Source of the DNA: Podospora comata
Lineage: Eukaryota; Ascomycota; Sordariomycetes; Sordariales; Podosporaceae
DNA length: 64,000 nucleotides
Reading direction: 5' to 3'
NCBI GenBank assembly: GCA_017354895.1
Contig: CP071494.1
Span: forward strand, 1,054,001-1,118,000
Under the pieces are notes generated by a model, which had not been told where the DNA came from, did no database searches, and saw nothing but the letters and a program-made list of their open reading frames with translations. Every line of letters starts with the position of its first letter. The stretch's first letter is position 1. Shown here piece by piece: positions 11,497 to 21,990 of the stretch. A program made the position numbers and the translations under genes.

Positions 11497-14400
11497 CTAG
11501 GCACTCTGGGGCACTGAATCCTTTTCTGAACCGAAGCTGGCAAACCTTCCCGGCGCGCGGGCACTGTCGGGATGCGGTTGCAAGCCAAACTTTCCCATGC
11601 CGGAAACTCCACTGTCCGCCTCGCTGTAGGTGATTCCGAGACCATTCTTTTCCTTGTCGGCCGCTCGTTTCTCGGCCTCGCCGTTCTCCCCGTTGTTGCG
11701 AGCGTTCTCGTCCAGGCCCATGAGTGCTGGTGGTCTGTGACGCATCTGCCGCGCCTTGGCCAGCGAGATCGTCTTTTGCTGGTATGTCGTCGTTATGGGC
11801 TGCGTGTCGTCGCGATCGATGGTGGCCTTCATGAGAGCGGCCATCCACAGCCGGCCCTGCTTGATGTTGGGTACCGCAAAATAATGGACGGTTGGCTTGG
11901 TGAAAGTAACCGCCCGGGAGAGACCAGTGCGAGGTGGTACAAGCTTGAAAATAAAGATCGAATCTGGGCCCTCGGAAGTTGGATCACGCTCTGCATCACT
12001 GGCGGCAAGAGTGTGAATCTGGCTTCCGGCGGGAATGGCTGGCGAGTTGGTAGCACCGGTCAAGGTAGCGTGGAGCCCGGTGAGCTTCTCGTTATCGGCA
12101 GGCAGAACGCGGTGGAATGAAATATCGATCAGGCCCTTCTCCTGGTCATCGTCCTCCGAGTAGTAGTACGCGAGACGTCTCCCCTTGAGAACAAACAGAC
12201 GAGGCTTCCAGGTCGTCATGAGATTGGCACTCCGCTTCTTCATCCAGCCGCTGTAATCAGCGGTCTTCATGGCCTCCTGTGGCGTAATTTTTTGCAGACC
12301 ACGAGTGTACGCGCTCGTCTCCTTCTTGGTCTTCTTGCGGCTGCCGCGGCTTGCTTGTGTCGTGGCCGTGCTAGGACTCTTGGTGGCATCGGCAGAGTCC
12401 ATCTCGAAGCTCGGGCCAACCGAAGGGGTACTAGATCCTGTCCGGGCTGGCGAGTACATTGGCGAGTCTTTGAGCGGTGAATCCAGAGGTGACAGTTTCG
12501 CCTTTTCGTTTCCTGTGATGGCATCCGAAGCTGCCCTCAACCCTCCCAACCCGCTGCGCAGCATCATGCTGACGTTAAAGTCGGGGTGGTTGACTTGGCT
12601 GAGGCGCTTCATGGCGTTGACGGATTTTGGCGATGATCGAGATACGTCTGACGTATTGCTATCGAGCCGGGTGACGGTGGGGTTCATGGACTCCTTCAAG
12701 CTCCCGGAAGTTTGGCGCATCGAATCGGTGGTTATTGTCGAAGGTGTGCGCTTGTTCAGGCCATAATACTTTTGGGCGGCAGCCGACACGGATGATTCGC
12801 GCACCGAGTCCACACTCCCAAACCTTGAGTGCCTAGACAAGGCGGTTGCGCTCCTGACACGCTGCTCTTCGGCGTAGCTCGTCTTGGGTGAAGTGCGTCC
12901 AGCCTGCACACTGTCGCGCTTCTTGAGCACATTTCTCTTCCGGGGGTCGGCGTCGGTGCCGGAAAAGTAACCACGGTCCAGGTCGACTGCTGAATCTTGC
13001 AGTTCTGCTCCGGGCTCCGAAGACTCTCGGACGCCGGCCGAGGACAGAGGTCTTTGCTGGAAAGACGACGACGAAGTAGCGCCACCCAACGTCCAGTTTC
13101 TATCAAAGGACGGTTGCTTCTTATGGGCCGTCTGCTGTTGGGGAAACGTGCTGGTGGAGGCGGGTTTGGTGGATGCACCGGTAGGGCCCGCGATCCGGAA
13201 ATCCGTCGACGAGTGGCGGCGCGAGTGATGCAAATCTCGGATTGACGCAGCAGAGGGGCGTTTGTCGTGGTACGTGCGGCCGGGCGAATCTACCAAGGGC
13301 GATACGGGTGATACGGGCTCATACGGCTCAATCTTGGGTGTTTGTGACAAACGTCGCGCATGGGGCGACATGTTGGACTCCTGGATCGAATTGTACCGCT
13401 GTGGCCCCGAGCTCGTGATGGTGTTGGTCCTGCTTCGCATCCTCCCTACATCAGACCCGGCCTCGCTCCCGTATGTCTGAGTTGTCCTCCCTGTGCTCGT
13501 CCCCAAACCGTTGGCTTCGTCCTGGAGCTGCTTGATCTTTTGCCACGTCTTGAGCCGCCTTCCTACCGAGCCCAAGTCGAGGGCCTTGATGAATACCGAG
13601 GTCTGATCCATTCCCAAAAGCACCTCTCCCGTGATTTCCTGGTCCCGAAATACCTCGCAGTGGTGCTTCTCGACACCAACCGTGAACAAATATTCAGCGA
13701 CCTGATCTGCGTTCCACGATTCGACCTCGAATCGAGAGTGCACCGTCTCTTCCTCTTCGTCTGTTTCCTCACCCTGGATATACGAGATGCGGTGGCCGAC
13801 GTGAGAGCTGTACTCGCTGCCCGAATCATTAGCCCTGTGCCCTTGGCCGCCATCGGGGGATCTCAGGTCGGTGATGTGTTCGTTGATGACATTGAGTGTT
13901 TCGTGCAAAACATGGCTGTCGGTGCTAGCGTTGGGCCGTATCGAGTCCAGGCCAGATGCTGCGCCGGTCGGCAGACTGCTAGAGAACGGAGGAGGGCTTA
14001 TCGTAGGGGGAGTAAGCGTATTCAGCGAGCTCGGTGGGAGCTGAGCGGGTATTGGCTTCGGTGCGCTTTTCGTATCCTCTGCAGGGTGGGCTAGGGGCGT
14101 CGCATGCTCGTTATCTTCGGCTAGGGGGGTTAGTGGTGGCTTCGATGCGTTAGAAAACGATGTGTTGGTTGTGATGACAGCTTTCGGTGCTGGTCGGGTG
14201 TAGACTGTTGACACGTCAGCCTGAGTTTTGCGAAACCAGGCTCTCCCTTCTCGACCTACCCTCAGGGAACAAGCCGCTGTTGTTGTTGACCAAATGTCGG
14301 CCCAAGTACCATCCATCGCCAAACTCGTCGTCGCGCTCGAGCAGCTCCACGCGCTCGCCCTTTACCAAGCTCAACTCGTCAGAACTGCGGGCTACAAAGT

Positions 14401-14518
14401 CGTCTGTATTGCGAGAGAGTCAGCGATGGTTCTATATACCTAGGTTCAGGGGCAGGCATGGCATACGGATGACAAGCAGAATGTCGCCAATCTCGGGCTT
14501 CGCATTGTGAGCCGCCAT
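11497..14518 (-). CDS. Boi1/Boi2-type polarity scaffold (SH3-SAM-PH)
   Basis: Three exons: 14467-14518, 14260-14403 and 11497-14204, giving 967 residues. An SH3 domain fills about residues 10-68 (VIHDFVARSSDELSLVKGE, then GDGWYLGRHL and NNNSGLFPE) and is assembled across both introns. A SAM domain lies at about 226-292 (WNADQVAEYLFTVGVEKH; TGEVLLGMDQTSVF). A PH domain at about 715-862 begins YSGWMKKRSANLMTTWKPR and has a long loop before FIFKLVPP. The linkers are Ser/Pro-rich and disordered. This order matches yeast Boi1/Boi2, cortical scaffolds for Rho3/Cdc42, Bem1 and exocyst-dependent tip growth; PH binds acidic phospholipids. Length is close to that of the yeast proteins (about 1000). Confidence 0.92.
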
Positions 14519-16502
14519 CGTGCGTACCGGGGGTGGCAGCCCGATCGCTGCGCGCGTTGCGGTTGCGTGTGGGTGCTGAAGAGCAAATGTTCAAAAGCGA
14601 CGACGGCCCAAAAAACACAAACCCCGGAGAAAAAGAAAGGCGTCAGAGTCGGCGCTGAAGGAGGGGCGGCAGTCGAGAATGAAAAATCACGGGCGGGATG
14701 CCCCGAAATAAAGGTCGAGTAGTAAGTAGGGGACCTGGGGGGTGGTGACCTCCAAGACCTCTTGGAAGGTGGGCGGCGGCCAAATGAGGCCGGCTGGAGC
14801 CAGGCTGCCGTAGAATCCAATACAGTGGCAGTACAGCAGATCACAGAGATCACAGATATGCGGTGTTCTTAGCAGCGCCGTGGTCTTTCGGCATCCATGA
14901 TCTCTTGTTGTTGAACTCTTCTATTTCGGTGGCGGTACCTATATGTGTAGGTCCCGTCTCCGGAGTAGAAGACCACGTATTGGGAGAGGGGGAGGGTGGT
15001 AGGTATCGGGCTGAAGCGTTGGCGGCGTGGGTGCAGGTTCCGAGATCTGATTGGGGGAGAAGCAATTAAACGGGCGCAAAAGGTTGGGCAGAGTGGGCTT
15101 CTTCCAGACCTTCTGCCAGGGGGGGCACAGCGTACGCCGACGGAGGACCAAGCGGCGGGACGGGTGAGCAGAAGCGTATCAGAAGTATCAGAGCCAGAGA
15201 AGCTGTGACGGTTGGCTTCCGATGATGACAGATGACAATTCAAGAACTTGAGCAAGCAAAAGAAAAAGGTACGTCCGTACAGATAACCAAATGGACCAGG
15301 GGAAGGGGCGACAGCGAGATGCTCCCGCAGTCCACAAAAAAGCCGCCAAGACCAACGTAGCGCTCGCAATGGATGGGTAATTCTTTTAGCAGTAGCGCCG
15401 CTCCCGTTACGACGTTTACGGTGTACCTACTGTGTATGGTCTTACAATTAAATCTATCTGGCACAGTCTTTTGTTGAGATATTAGTACAGATGGTCACAT
15501 TCCTGGCCTCCTACCGCAGCAACAGTCTGTGTCACCCAAACCCTCTCTCTTCCTTGAATGTTTGTCTCTTCATAGGTGTCAGGACCTTTTCTCTCAAGAG
15601 GAAGCGCCACCCTTTGCGGACCGTGCTCTCCCGCCGTCACAGTCGCCCGCCAGCATTACAGCATGCTTTTTCCCTGTTGAGCATGCAGTGTGCAGGATTG
15701 CAGCAGAAACACGTGTGTGGGGACAGGGGTTCTTGAGAGTGCGCTACGAAAGGTCCATTCATCATACATATATATCTCGAATTCGAAACCAGACTGATGT
15801 GGTTCCTGTATGGGTCATTATCACAGCTCTTCAGTAATATGCGAATGACTCGGACAGCCAAAACCGGAACTTGTCACACAATGCCAAAGATCGACTTACG
15901 AGTCTCTACTTCTTACCGGCCTCTTCGGTGGTCACAACGTCAAAGCCGCCAAGCTTCAGCCTCAAGCGCGACCAAAGATTCCGAGTTGCCAGGATGCATG
16001 CCGAGCTGACAGTCAGTCAGCCTCGACCTCTCCAAGTGTTTCAAAGATCTTCACATTTCACATGTTTGTTATCAAAATCGAGGGTCTCATTTTGTGGAGA
16101 CATCTCACAACACACCCCAACACACCCCGCTGAAGCCCAGTTGCGGGCCTTGACCTCTTAGCGACCGGTTAGTGAACCCCAGATTCGGCGCCGGCCCAGC
16201 TTCCCGTCTTTGGGGTAGCTCCCTCACCTGTGGTAGACGAACCCCGAGCCGTCCGTCTTCCGTGTGCCGAGGCATCTTTTGTCTTGGGGCCAGTCCGGTG
16301 ATATAGTCCCGTATGCCATCATAGCTGACAGCTACAATTCATTGACGTTTCTCATCAAACAACGACACTATTTGCGGCACCGAACTGAATCATCTTACTT
16401 CTCTGCTGTTATTCCATTTCATCGCGCCGCCCACTTACACCCCGGGTCCATCACCACCACTTCCAGCTCACCCAGCACTGACCACCACCCCAACCACCAA
16501 AA
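14519..16502. other. Intergenic region, divergent promoters
   Basis: About 2 kb between the starts of the Boi-type gene (minus) and the dienoyl-CoA isomerase gene (plus), so it must hold both promoters. ORFs here are short, lack family features or depend on non-ATG starts. No RNA gene seen. Confidence 0.6.
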
Positions 16503-17411
16503 ATGTCCTTCACAGAGCAATACGCCAAATACCAGTACTTCCTCACCTCCTCCCCGGCCCCTTATGTAGCCCACGTCCAAATCAACCGCACCTCCAAGCT
16601 CAACGCCTTCAAAGAGGCTATGTGGCTCGAGCTCCGCACCCTCTTCCAGCAACTCTCATTCGACCCCGAAGTCCGCGCCGTCGTCCTGTCGGGAGCCGGC
16701 GACAAGGCCTTCACCGCCGGCCTCGACGTGACGGAAGCCAGCCAGAACGGGCTGTTGAACCCGGACGGGAACCTAGACGGCGCGAGAAAGGCGGCGAGGC
16801 TGCGGAGACACATTGCCGAGTTTCAAGAGTGCATTTCGGCGGTGGAGAAATGCGAGAAGCGTGAGTTTCCCTCTTCATCGACATGAATTGGGCATGATAC
16901 TGACAACAGGTACATAGCTGTCATTGCCGTTCTGCACGGCATCAGCATTGGTCTCGCGATTGACATCGCCTGCTGCGCCGACGTCAGAATCGCTGCTGCC
17001 AACACCCGGTTCGCGGTGAAAGAGGTTGACATCGGGCTCGCGGCTGATATCGGCACGCTTGCGCGGCTGCCAAAGGTGGTGGGGAGCTTCTCTTGGGTGA
17101 AGGATATCGCGCTGAGCGCTAGGGATTTCGGGGCCGAGGAGGCGTTGAGGGTTGGGTTTGTCAGTCAGGTGCACGAGTCAAAGGACAAGGCGGTCGAGGC
17201 GGCGGTGAAGATGGCGGCGTTTATCGGGGGGAAGAGTCCAGTGGCGGTGCAGGGGACTAAGGAGGTGTTGAATCATTCGAGGGATCACACTGTGGAGGAG
17301 AACTTGAGGTATGTGGGCATCTGGAACGCGGCGGCGCTGCAGACGAATGATGTGCAGGCTGCGCTGCTGTCGGGGATGCAGAAGAGGAAGCCTACTTTTG
17401 AGAAGCTCTAG
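16503..17411 (+). CDS. Enoyl-CoA hydratase/isomerase family, delta3,5-delta2,4-dienoyl-CoA isomerase type
   Basis: Two exons, 16503-16860 and 16918-17411, with a 57-nt GTGAGT...TAG intron in phase 1, giving 283 residues. The crotonase fold is clear: GAGDKAFTAGLDV near residue 65-75 is the first oxyanion segment and HGISIGLAIDIACCADVR the second. Asp135, Glu155 (VKEVDIG) and Asp163 (LAADIG) have the spacing of 20 and 8 that the three acidic active-site residues of rat ECH1 have, which points to the dienoyl-CoA isomerase branch used in beta-oxidation of unsaturated fatty acids with odd-position double bonds. The C-terminus is EKL, at best a weak peroxisomal signal, so peroxisomal versus mitochondrial location is open. 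It is convergent with TFB5, 92 bp away. Confidence 0.88.
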
Positions 17412-17503
17412 GTGTTTTCTGGGGGATGTAAATAATAAGATTTCAATTGCCCCAAAACTCCGTGCTATGCCAGTTGCTATGTAGCTATCCTGTCCGGCAT
17501 ATC

Positions 17504-17809
17504 TTACATGCCCTTGTCCTCATCACTGTCATCCAAAGGCACCTCAACACGGTAAGTCTCCTTGAGTTTCTGTTGCGAATCATCAGTGTTCACAGTCTTG
17601 TAACGTGGATAATAAAACAAGATAAAAGAACTCACCTCATCTAACCGGGCCTGCAGGGTCTTAACCATTTGCTCCTTCACCATCAGATGAGTCTCGTCAA
17701 GGTCCTCGATGATGGCGTCGTTGTTGAGCTGGGTGCTGTCGATGTGGATGAGGATGGACTTGATGGCTGGCTCGCACTCGATGAGGACGCCGCGGATGGC
17801 TCTTGGCAT
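17504..17809 (-). CDS. tfb5: TFIIH subunit TFB5 (TTDA/GTF2H5)
   Basis: Two exons, 17636-17809 and 17504-17569, joined in phase 0 by a GTGAGT...CAG intron, giving 79 residues. It begins [20 protein letters not shown] and continues [17 protein letters not shown], the hallmark of the small Tfb5/TTDA fold that pairs with Tfb2 and stabilises TFIIH for nucleotide-excision repair and transcription. Usual length is 65-80 residues. The second exon adds an acidic tail ([12 protein letters not shown]). The frame also runs upstream of this Met, but family proteins begin at MPR. Confidence 0.93.
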   Translation of the reverse strand: MPRAIRGVLIECEPAIKSILIHIDSTQLNNDAIIEDLDETHLMVKEQMVKTLQARLDEVSSFILFYYPRYKTVNTDDSQQKLKETYRVEVPLDDSDEDKGM

Positions 17810-18671
17810 TTTGGCGTTGGATGTCGATATGAGGCGTGGCAGTAGTGAGATGGATGAAGGTATTGTCAACTGTTCTGATTCTGATGAGTGGTTAGTATAT
17901 CAAGGTGAGGATGAGAGCAATGAATGAACGAGCGATGAAACTGGTCGATGAACAGAAATGATGATGTATAAGAACCATCACAGATGAGCAATACACTGAC
18001 AGAGATATCATCTGCCCTAACTCTACCAAAATACAGGCCCCAGTTCATCTCTACCTCATCTCCAACAACTCAAAGCCCGTTGCTGCTCACCTTTTTGCCT
18101 GCCGGTAACAATCACGATGACGAACTGGTGGTGTTGGTTGAAAGCGGGACTGCAACAGCAGCGGGTAAAAAACGCCCCAACATGCTAAAAATGGGGCGCT
18201 GCAAGGGCACTGTGGAACCAAAGATCTCCCCCACCAACCCAAACCCTCGGGGTTAGCAGTGCACCACTCGGATTCTGCTCTATTTTCCACCACCAATGAC
18301 CATCTCACTCTTACACAGAACCTCACCCCAAGCGGCGCAAGCAAACAAGCCTTGCCAGACCCAAAGCTGCGCCCCCTCGCCTCTCGCAGCAACAGCAGAT
18401 CTGCCCGTTTCAAACCCAAGCTTTTTACCCCAGTCTGACCCAACCGCGACTCCTGACAGTGCCTGTGTTGGAGGCGCTGGCGTTGAAAGGATGCAATGCG
18501 AGCTATTCTCAGGTTGAAGCCTCACCTCAAGGTGGGAAACATAAGTTCAGACAAAATGGCGGTTGACCCTTCCCTCCCCCCGCCCCGAATCTGACCTCCG
18601 GGATTTGAAATGTTTATGATTTGTCTTTTTAAACACTTTCTACCACTGATCCATCATAGCAAGAGGTCACA
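17810..18671. other. Intergenic region, divergent promoters of TFB5 and the GPI-like gene
   Basis: No gene seen. It must contain both promoters. Short ORFs have no recognisable features. Confidence 0.6.
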
Positions 18672-19481
18672 ATGTATTCACTCAAGCAATCCTCCCTCCT
18701 CACCTTCCTCACTTCAGGCCTCACCATCCTCGCCGCACCCCAAGTCACTCCACCACCACCCATCCCATCAATCGCCGTCCCACAACCACACCCAGTCCCA
18801 ACCCTCCCAGTACCACAACCACTTCCTCTCCCAACAGCTCCAAACCCAGGTCTTATCCCAACCCCAAGACCGAACCCTAACCCCGACAACGACGACGACG
18901 ACAACCAACCTCAGGATGAATCCTCAATCACCACCACCACCCCAGCAACAAACCCCTGCCTAACCTCCCTCTCCGCCCTCTTATCAGGTTTCCCCTCCCC
19001 CTCCAGTTCCGAAAACCCCCTCTTCCCCCCCTGGGCCTCCTCCTCCCCCCCACCAATCCTGATCATCTCCTCCGCCCTATCAAGCAACCAATCCTTCTCC
19101 CCCGAGCTAGGCCTAGGCGACTCAACAGACGAGATGTGCTTCTCCGCCGTGGCAGCCATCACCCCTTCCCCTACTGAACTAGCAGCAGCCTACTCTGCCT
19201 ATCTGGACGATGTCCAGATGTGGAGATTTGCTGTTGAAGGAGAGGCGTACAGGCTGGCGGAGAAGTGTGGAGGGGGGGTGGGGTTGGGGTTGGAGCTTAT
19301 GATGGCGACAGAGGGGCCGATGTGCACAAGTGGGATTCGGGAGAGTGTCAGGCCTTGGGCTACCGGGGGGGTGGAGGGTGGGTTGGGTGTGAGTGCGGGT
19401 GTTGGGGGGGGGGAGAAAATGAGGTGGGGGGTTATGGGGGGGATGTTGGGGTTGGTTGCGGTGGGGATGGTGATGCTTTAG
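18672..19481 (+). CDS. Secreted Pro-rich protein, probable GPI anchor
   Basis: Single exon, 269 residues. A signal peptide is visible at 1-21 (hydrophobic LLTFLTSGLTILAA, likely cleaved before PQV). Residues 22-72 are almost entirely Pro with Val/Thr/Asn spacers, followed by DNDDDD and a Ser/Thr-rich segment. Four cysteines sit in the globular part (NPCLTS, DEMCFSA, EKCGGG, PMCTSG), enough for two disulfides. The C-terminus is Gly/Ser-rich, then KMRWG and a hydrophobic tail ending at the stop, the layout of a GPI-attachment signal. I recognise no named family; a cell-wall or surface role is inferred only from layout. The last third is strongly GT-rich on the coding strand. Confidence 0.72.
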   Translation: MYSLKQSSLLTFLTSGLTILAAPQVTPPPPIPSIAVPQPHPVPTLPVPQPLPLPTAPNPGLIPTPRPNPNPDNDDDDNQPQDESSITTTTPATNPCLTSLSALLSGFPSPSSSENPLFPPWASSSPPPILIISSALSSNQSFSPELGLGDSTDEMCFSAVAAITPSPTELAAAYSAYLDDVQMWRFAVEGEAYRLAEKCGGGVGLGLELMMATEGPMCTSGIRESVRPWATGGVEGGLGVSAGVGGGEKMRWGVMGGMLGLVAVGMVML

Positions 19482-20866
19482 GAGATGGTGATGCTCTCGG
19501 GGGGCGTTGAAGAAACAAGGAAAAGTAAAAAGAGAAAGGGTTGCGTGGAAAATTACTCGAAAGGGGAAGTGATAGACTTACTGCTGTGCCATTGGGTAGG
19601 TTGTTTGTGTTACTTTATTGTTTAGTTGTCGTATACCCGGGAGTATATTTGGTGTTTTGAATGGATAGACTGGAATGTTGGACATGGGTCGAGATAGAGG
19701 CGAACTTTTCGGAAACGGCAAATAATACAATCTACTATTGATTTTGAACACGACGATGCCTGTTCCGGCGTGATTGGGAATTGTCTGTGCGGATGCGTGA
19801 TGCAATGGGAGAGGTTTACACAGTAGTGTCACAGCATTGCCGTCATCAGGGGACAGCACACCGAGCTTGGGTGGAAGACACGGTGCTATCTGGGATATAT
19901 ATCCTGGTCGTTCAGGTTCTAGAACGTGAGGATCCAAGACGTGCGTTATGTGTGTGGTTCGATCTGGCAAGCAGGGGCCGGTCAGCTTCGGTGCAAACAC
20001 TCGGTGTTAGAGGGGTGGGTGTGTTTCGGTAGCAAAGCTTCTTGAACTCTACCTTAGGTATCTCAACCCAAGCTTCTTCTTTGTGTTTTGTTTTGCTCTC
20101 TTGATGTCATATCATGACGTGTTGCAACAGGGATAGCATTAAAACAACATGCGTTCTCAGTCTCCAACAGTCTCTTCATCATCTGTCATGATATATATTC
20201 CCCCAATGGGCTTCGGCACTTCCACCCACTCTAACACAAGCTGCATGCAGCAGCTTTTACCACATACCTCGCACTAATATAGTTAGGTACTACCAGTCTG
20301 CAAACGGGGCTGCATCTCACCAGTCTTAGCACCATCAACATGCCCGACAACCGTTGAAAGCCTGAGCACCAAGGACCGATTGAAACTTTGTTTTTGTGGT
20401 TCTTTTCTCTCCGTGCTCTTTGTTGTTGGTGTTGTTGTTGTATCTTTTTTGCTTTTCCAACACATATGTAATCCACTCCCCCTGGTTCACTAATAACCCA
20501 TCTCACATACCTCTCTGTTCCTGCTGTGTGAAGAAGAATAGAAGACGAGAGTGAGAGGCCTGTTGGGGCTCTTTCTTTATTCTTTCCACTCGTTTATTAT
20601 TTTTTCCCCTCACAGTATTGTTATTTCACACGACTTTCACCTCCTATCTTACTTTACCCTCCCTCGCTGGTTTTAACAGTGGTGGTGGTGGTAGTGGTGG
20701 TGGTAGTGGTGGCGGTAGTGGTAGTGGTGTGTCGTCATAATCCTGCCCGTTAGGAGGAGAGCCGTTGACGGATGAACCTCCCTCCCCTTCCTGCTCATAG
20801 CCGCGAGGACTCACATCAACCCACCTATCTTACCAGCACGTTGGTACCCGTTATCCGGTGTTTTCA
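19482..20866. other. Intergenic region with GGT-rich repeat
   Basis: No gene seen. A GTG/GTA-type imperfect trinucleotide tract lies at about 20679-20729, upstream of the PPxY membrane protein gene, with a pyrimidine-rich leader-like stretch at 20580-20670. Confidence 0.6.
20679..20729 (+). repeat. Imperfect (GTG)n microsatellite
   Basis: About 50 bases of GGT/GTA triplets (gtggtggtgg tagtggtgg type), non-coding, in the upstream region of the gene starting at 20867. Confidence 0.85.
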
Positions 20867-21804
20867 ATGACATCCCCCTTCGCAACAATGACCTCCTTCG
20901 AACCACCCCCGGGCTTCACCCCCCCCTTTTCCTCCTCCCCAACCTCACCACCATCATCCTCATCCTCCAACGGTGACGACGGGTTGTTTTCCGCTGATCA
21001 TCCTTGGTATGTCCGCCCCAACCCCCCCCCAACCCCCTTTTTTTTTATATCACCCTCATGGTTGCTAACTCTCCCAGGGCATGGGTCCTAATCCCAGTAG
21101 CCCTCCTCTCAACCCTAGGCCTCCTAGCAGCCTGCCTCCACAACTCCCGCCGCCGCCGCGCCGCCCGCAAACAAGCAGCCACAACCCTGCTACTTAACCA
21201 CCCACGTCGTCCCGGCCCCCCAGACTCAACCCAGGTTACGATCCGGGATCTTGAATCAGGGTGGGTGATTCCCGGACGGGAGGCAGCAAGGTGGGCTTGG
21301 CCTCCTCCGGCGATGAGAGAGGAGGGGTTGAATGAACTTGGGGAGGCGCCGCCGCCGTATGAGAACCCTAAGGAGAAGGCGGCGGCGGCGGTGGAGCTGG
21401 GTGGGGAGGGGGAGGTGAGGGAGATTGGGGAGGGGGAGGGGAGCAGTACACAGATTGGGCTGATGGAGTTGGATGGGAGGGAGGTGGTGGTGAGGGAGGA
21501 GAGGAGTTGGGTTGAGGGGGTGGATGATGAGATTGATACTAGGAGGGTTGGGCCTGATGGTGAGGATGGGGAGGTGGATAAGGAGGGGAGGGGGTCTGAC
21601 GGTGGGAGTGAGGATGAGGAGGAAAGGGGGCACAGAGAAAGGGAAAGGAAAAGGGAAAGGGAAAGGGGGAGTAGCAGCACTGATCGTGCGTATGATGTTG
21701 CGGAGGAGGTAGTTATCACGCAGCCACCTCCGGCGGTGCTACGGGAGACTGACAGTGGGAGGCAGCAGCAACGGGTGAATGATGGGAAGGGGAAGAAAGT
21801 GTGA
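20867..21804 (+). CDS. Single-pass membrane protein with PPxY motif, function unknown
   Basis: Two exons, 20867-21006 and 21078-21804, with a GTATGT...CAG intron splitting a Trp codon, giving 288 residues. The start is the first ATG in frame; the frame extends upstream only through a GTG. There is no cleavable signal. A Pro/Ser-rich N-terminal segment of 46 residues precedes one transmembrane helix at about 48-67, immediately followed by RRRRAARK, so the positive-inside rule puts the C-terminus in the cytosol. The tail is Glu/Gly-rich and contains APPPYEN, a PPxY motif (Tyr141) of the kind bound by WW domains of Rsp5-type ubiquitin ligases. The C-terminal part is highly charged, with ERERKRERER-like repeats. 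I recognise no family. An Rsp5-adaptor role is possible but unproven. Confidence 0.65.
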
Positions 21805-21990
21805 TGCTGCGTAGAGCTGGTTGGTTTTGCAGATAATTTGTTTGGGATTACACAAGTGGTCATGGAATCAAACCAAAAGAGAAAGAAAAAAAACCGCCTT
21901 TATGTTTGAACATTCCAAACCATGCAATTTCTATATCAAGTTGCTCTCATGTCATGTCACCCCGTCATCTTTTATATGTTTCCCCCCCCA

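Noticed and set aside
14281-14340. Apparent frameshift in the SH3 domain of the Boi-type gene
   Set aside because: On re-reading, the bases give GGC GAT GGA TGG TAC TTG in one frame, so the SH3 domain is intact.
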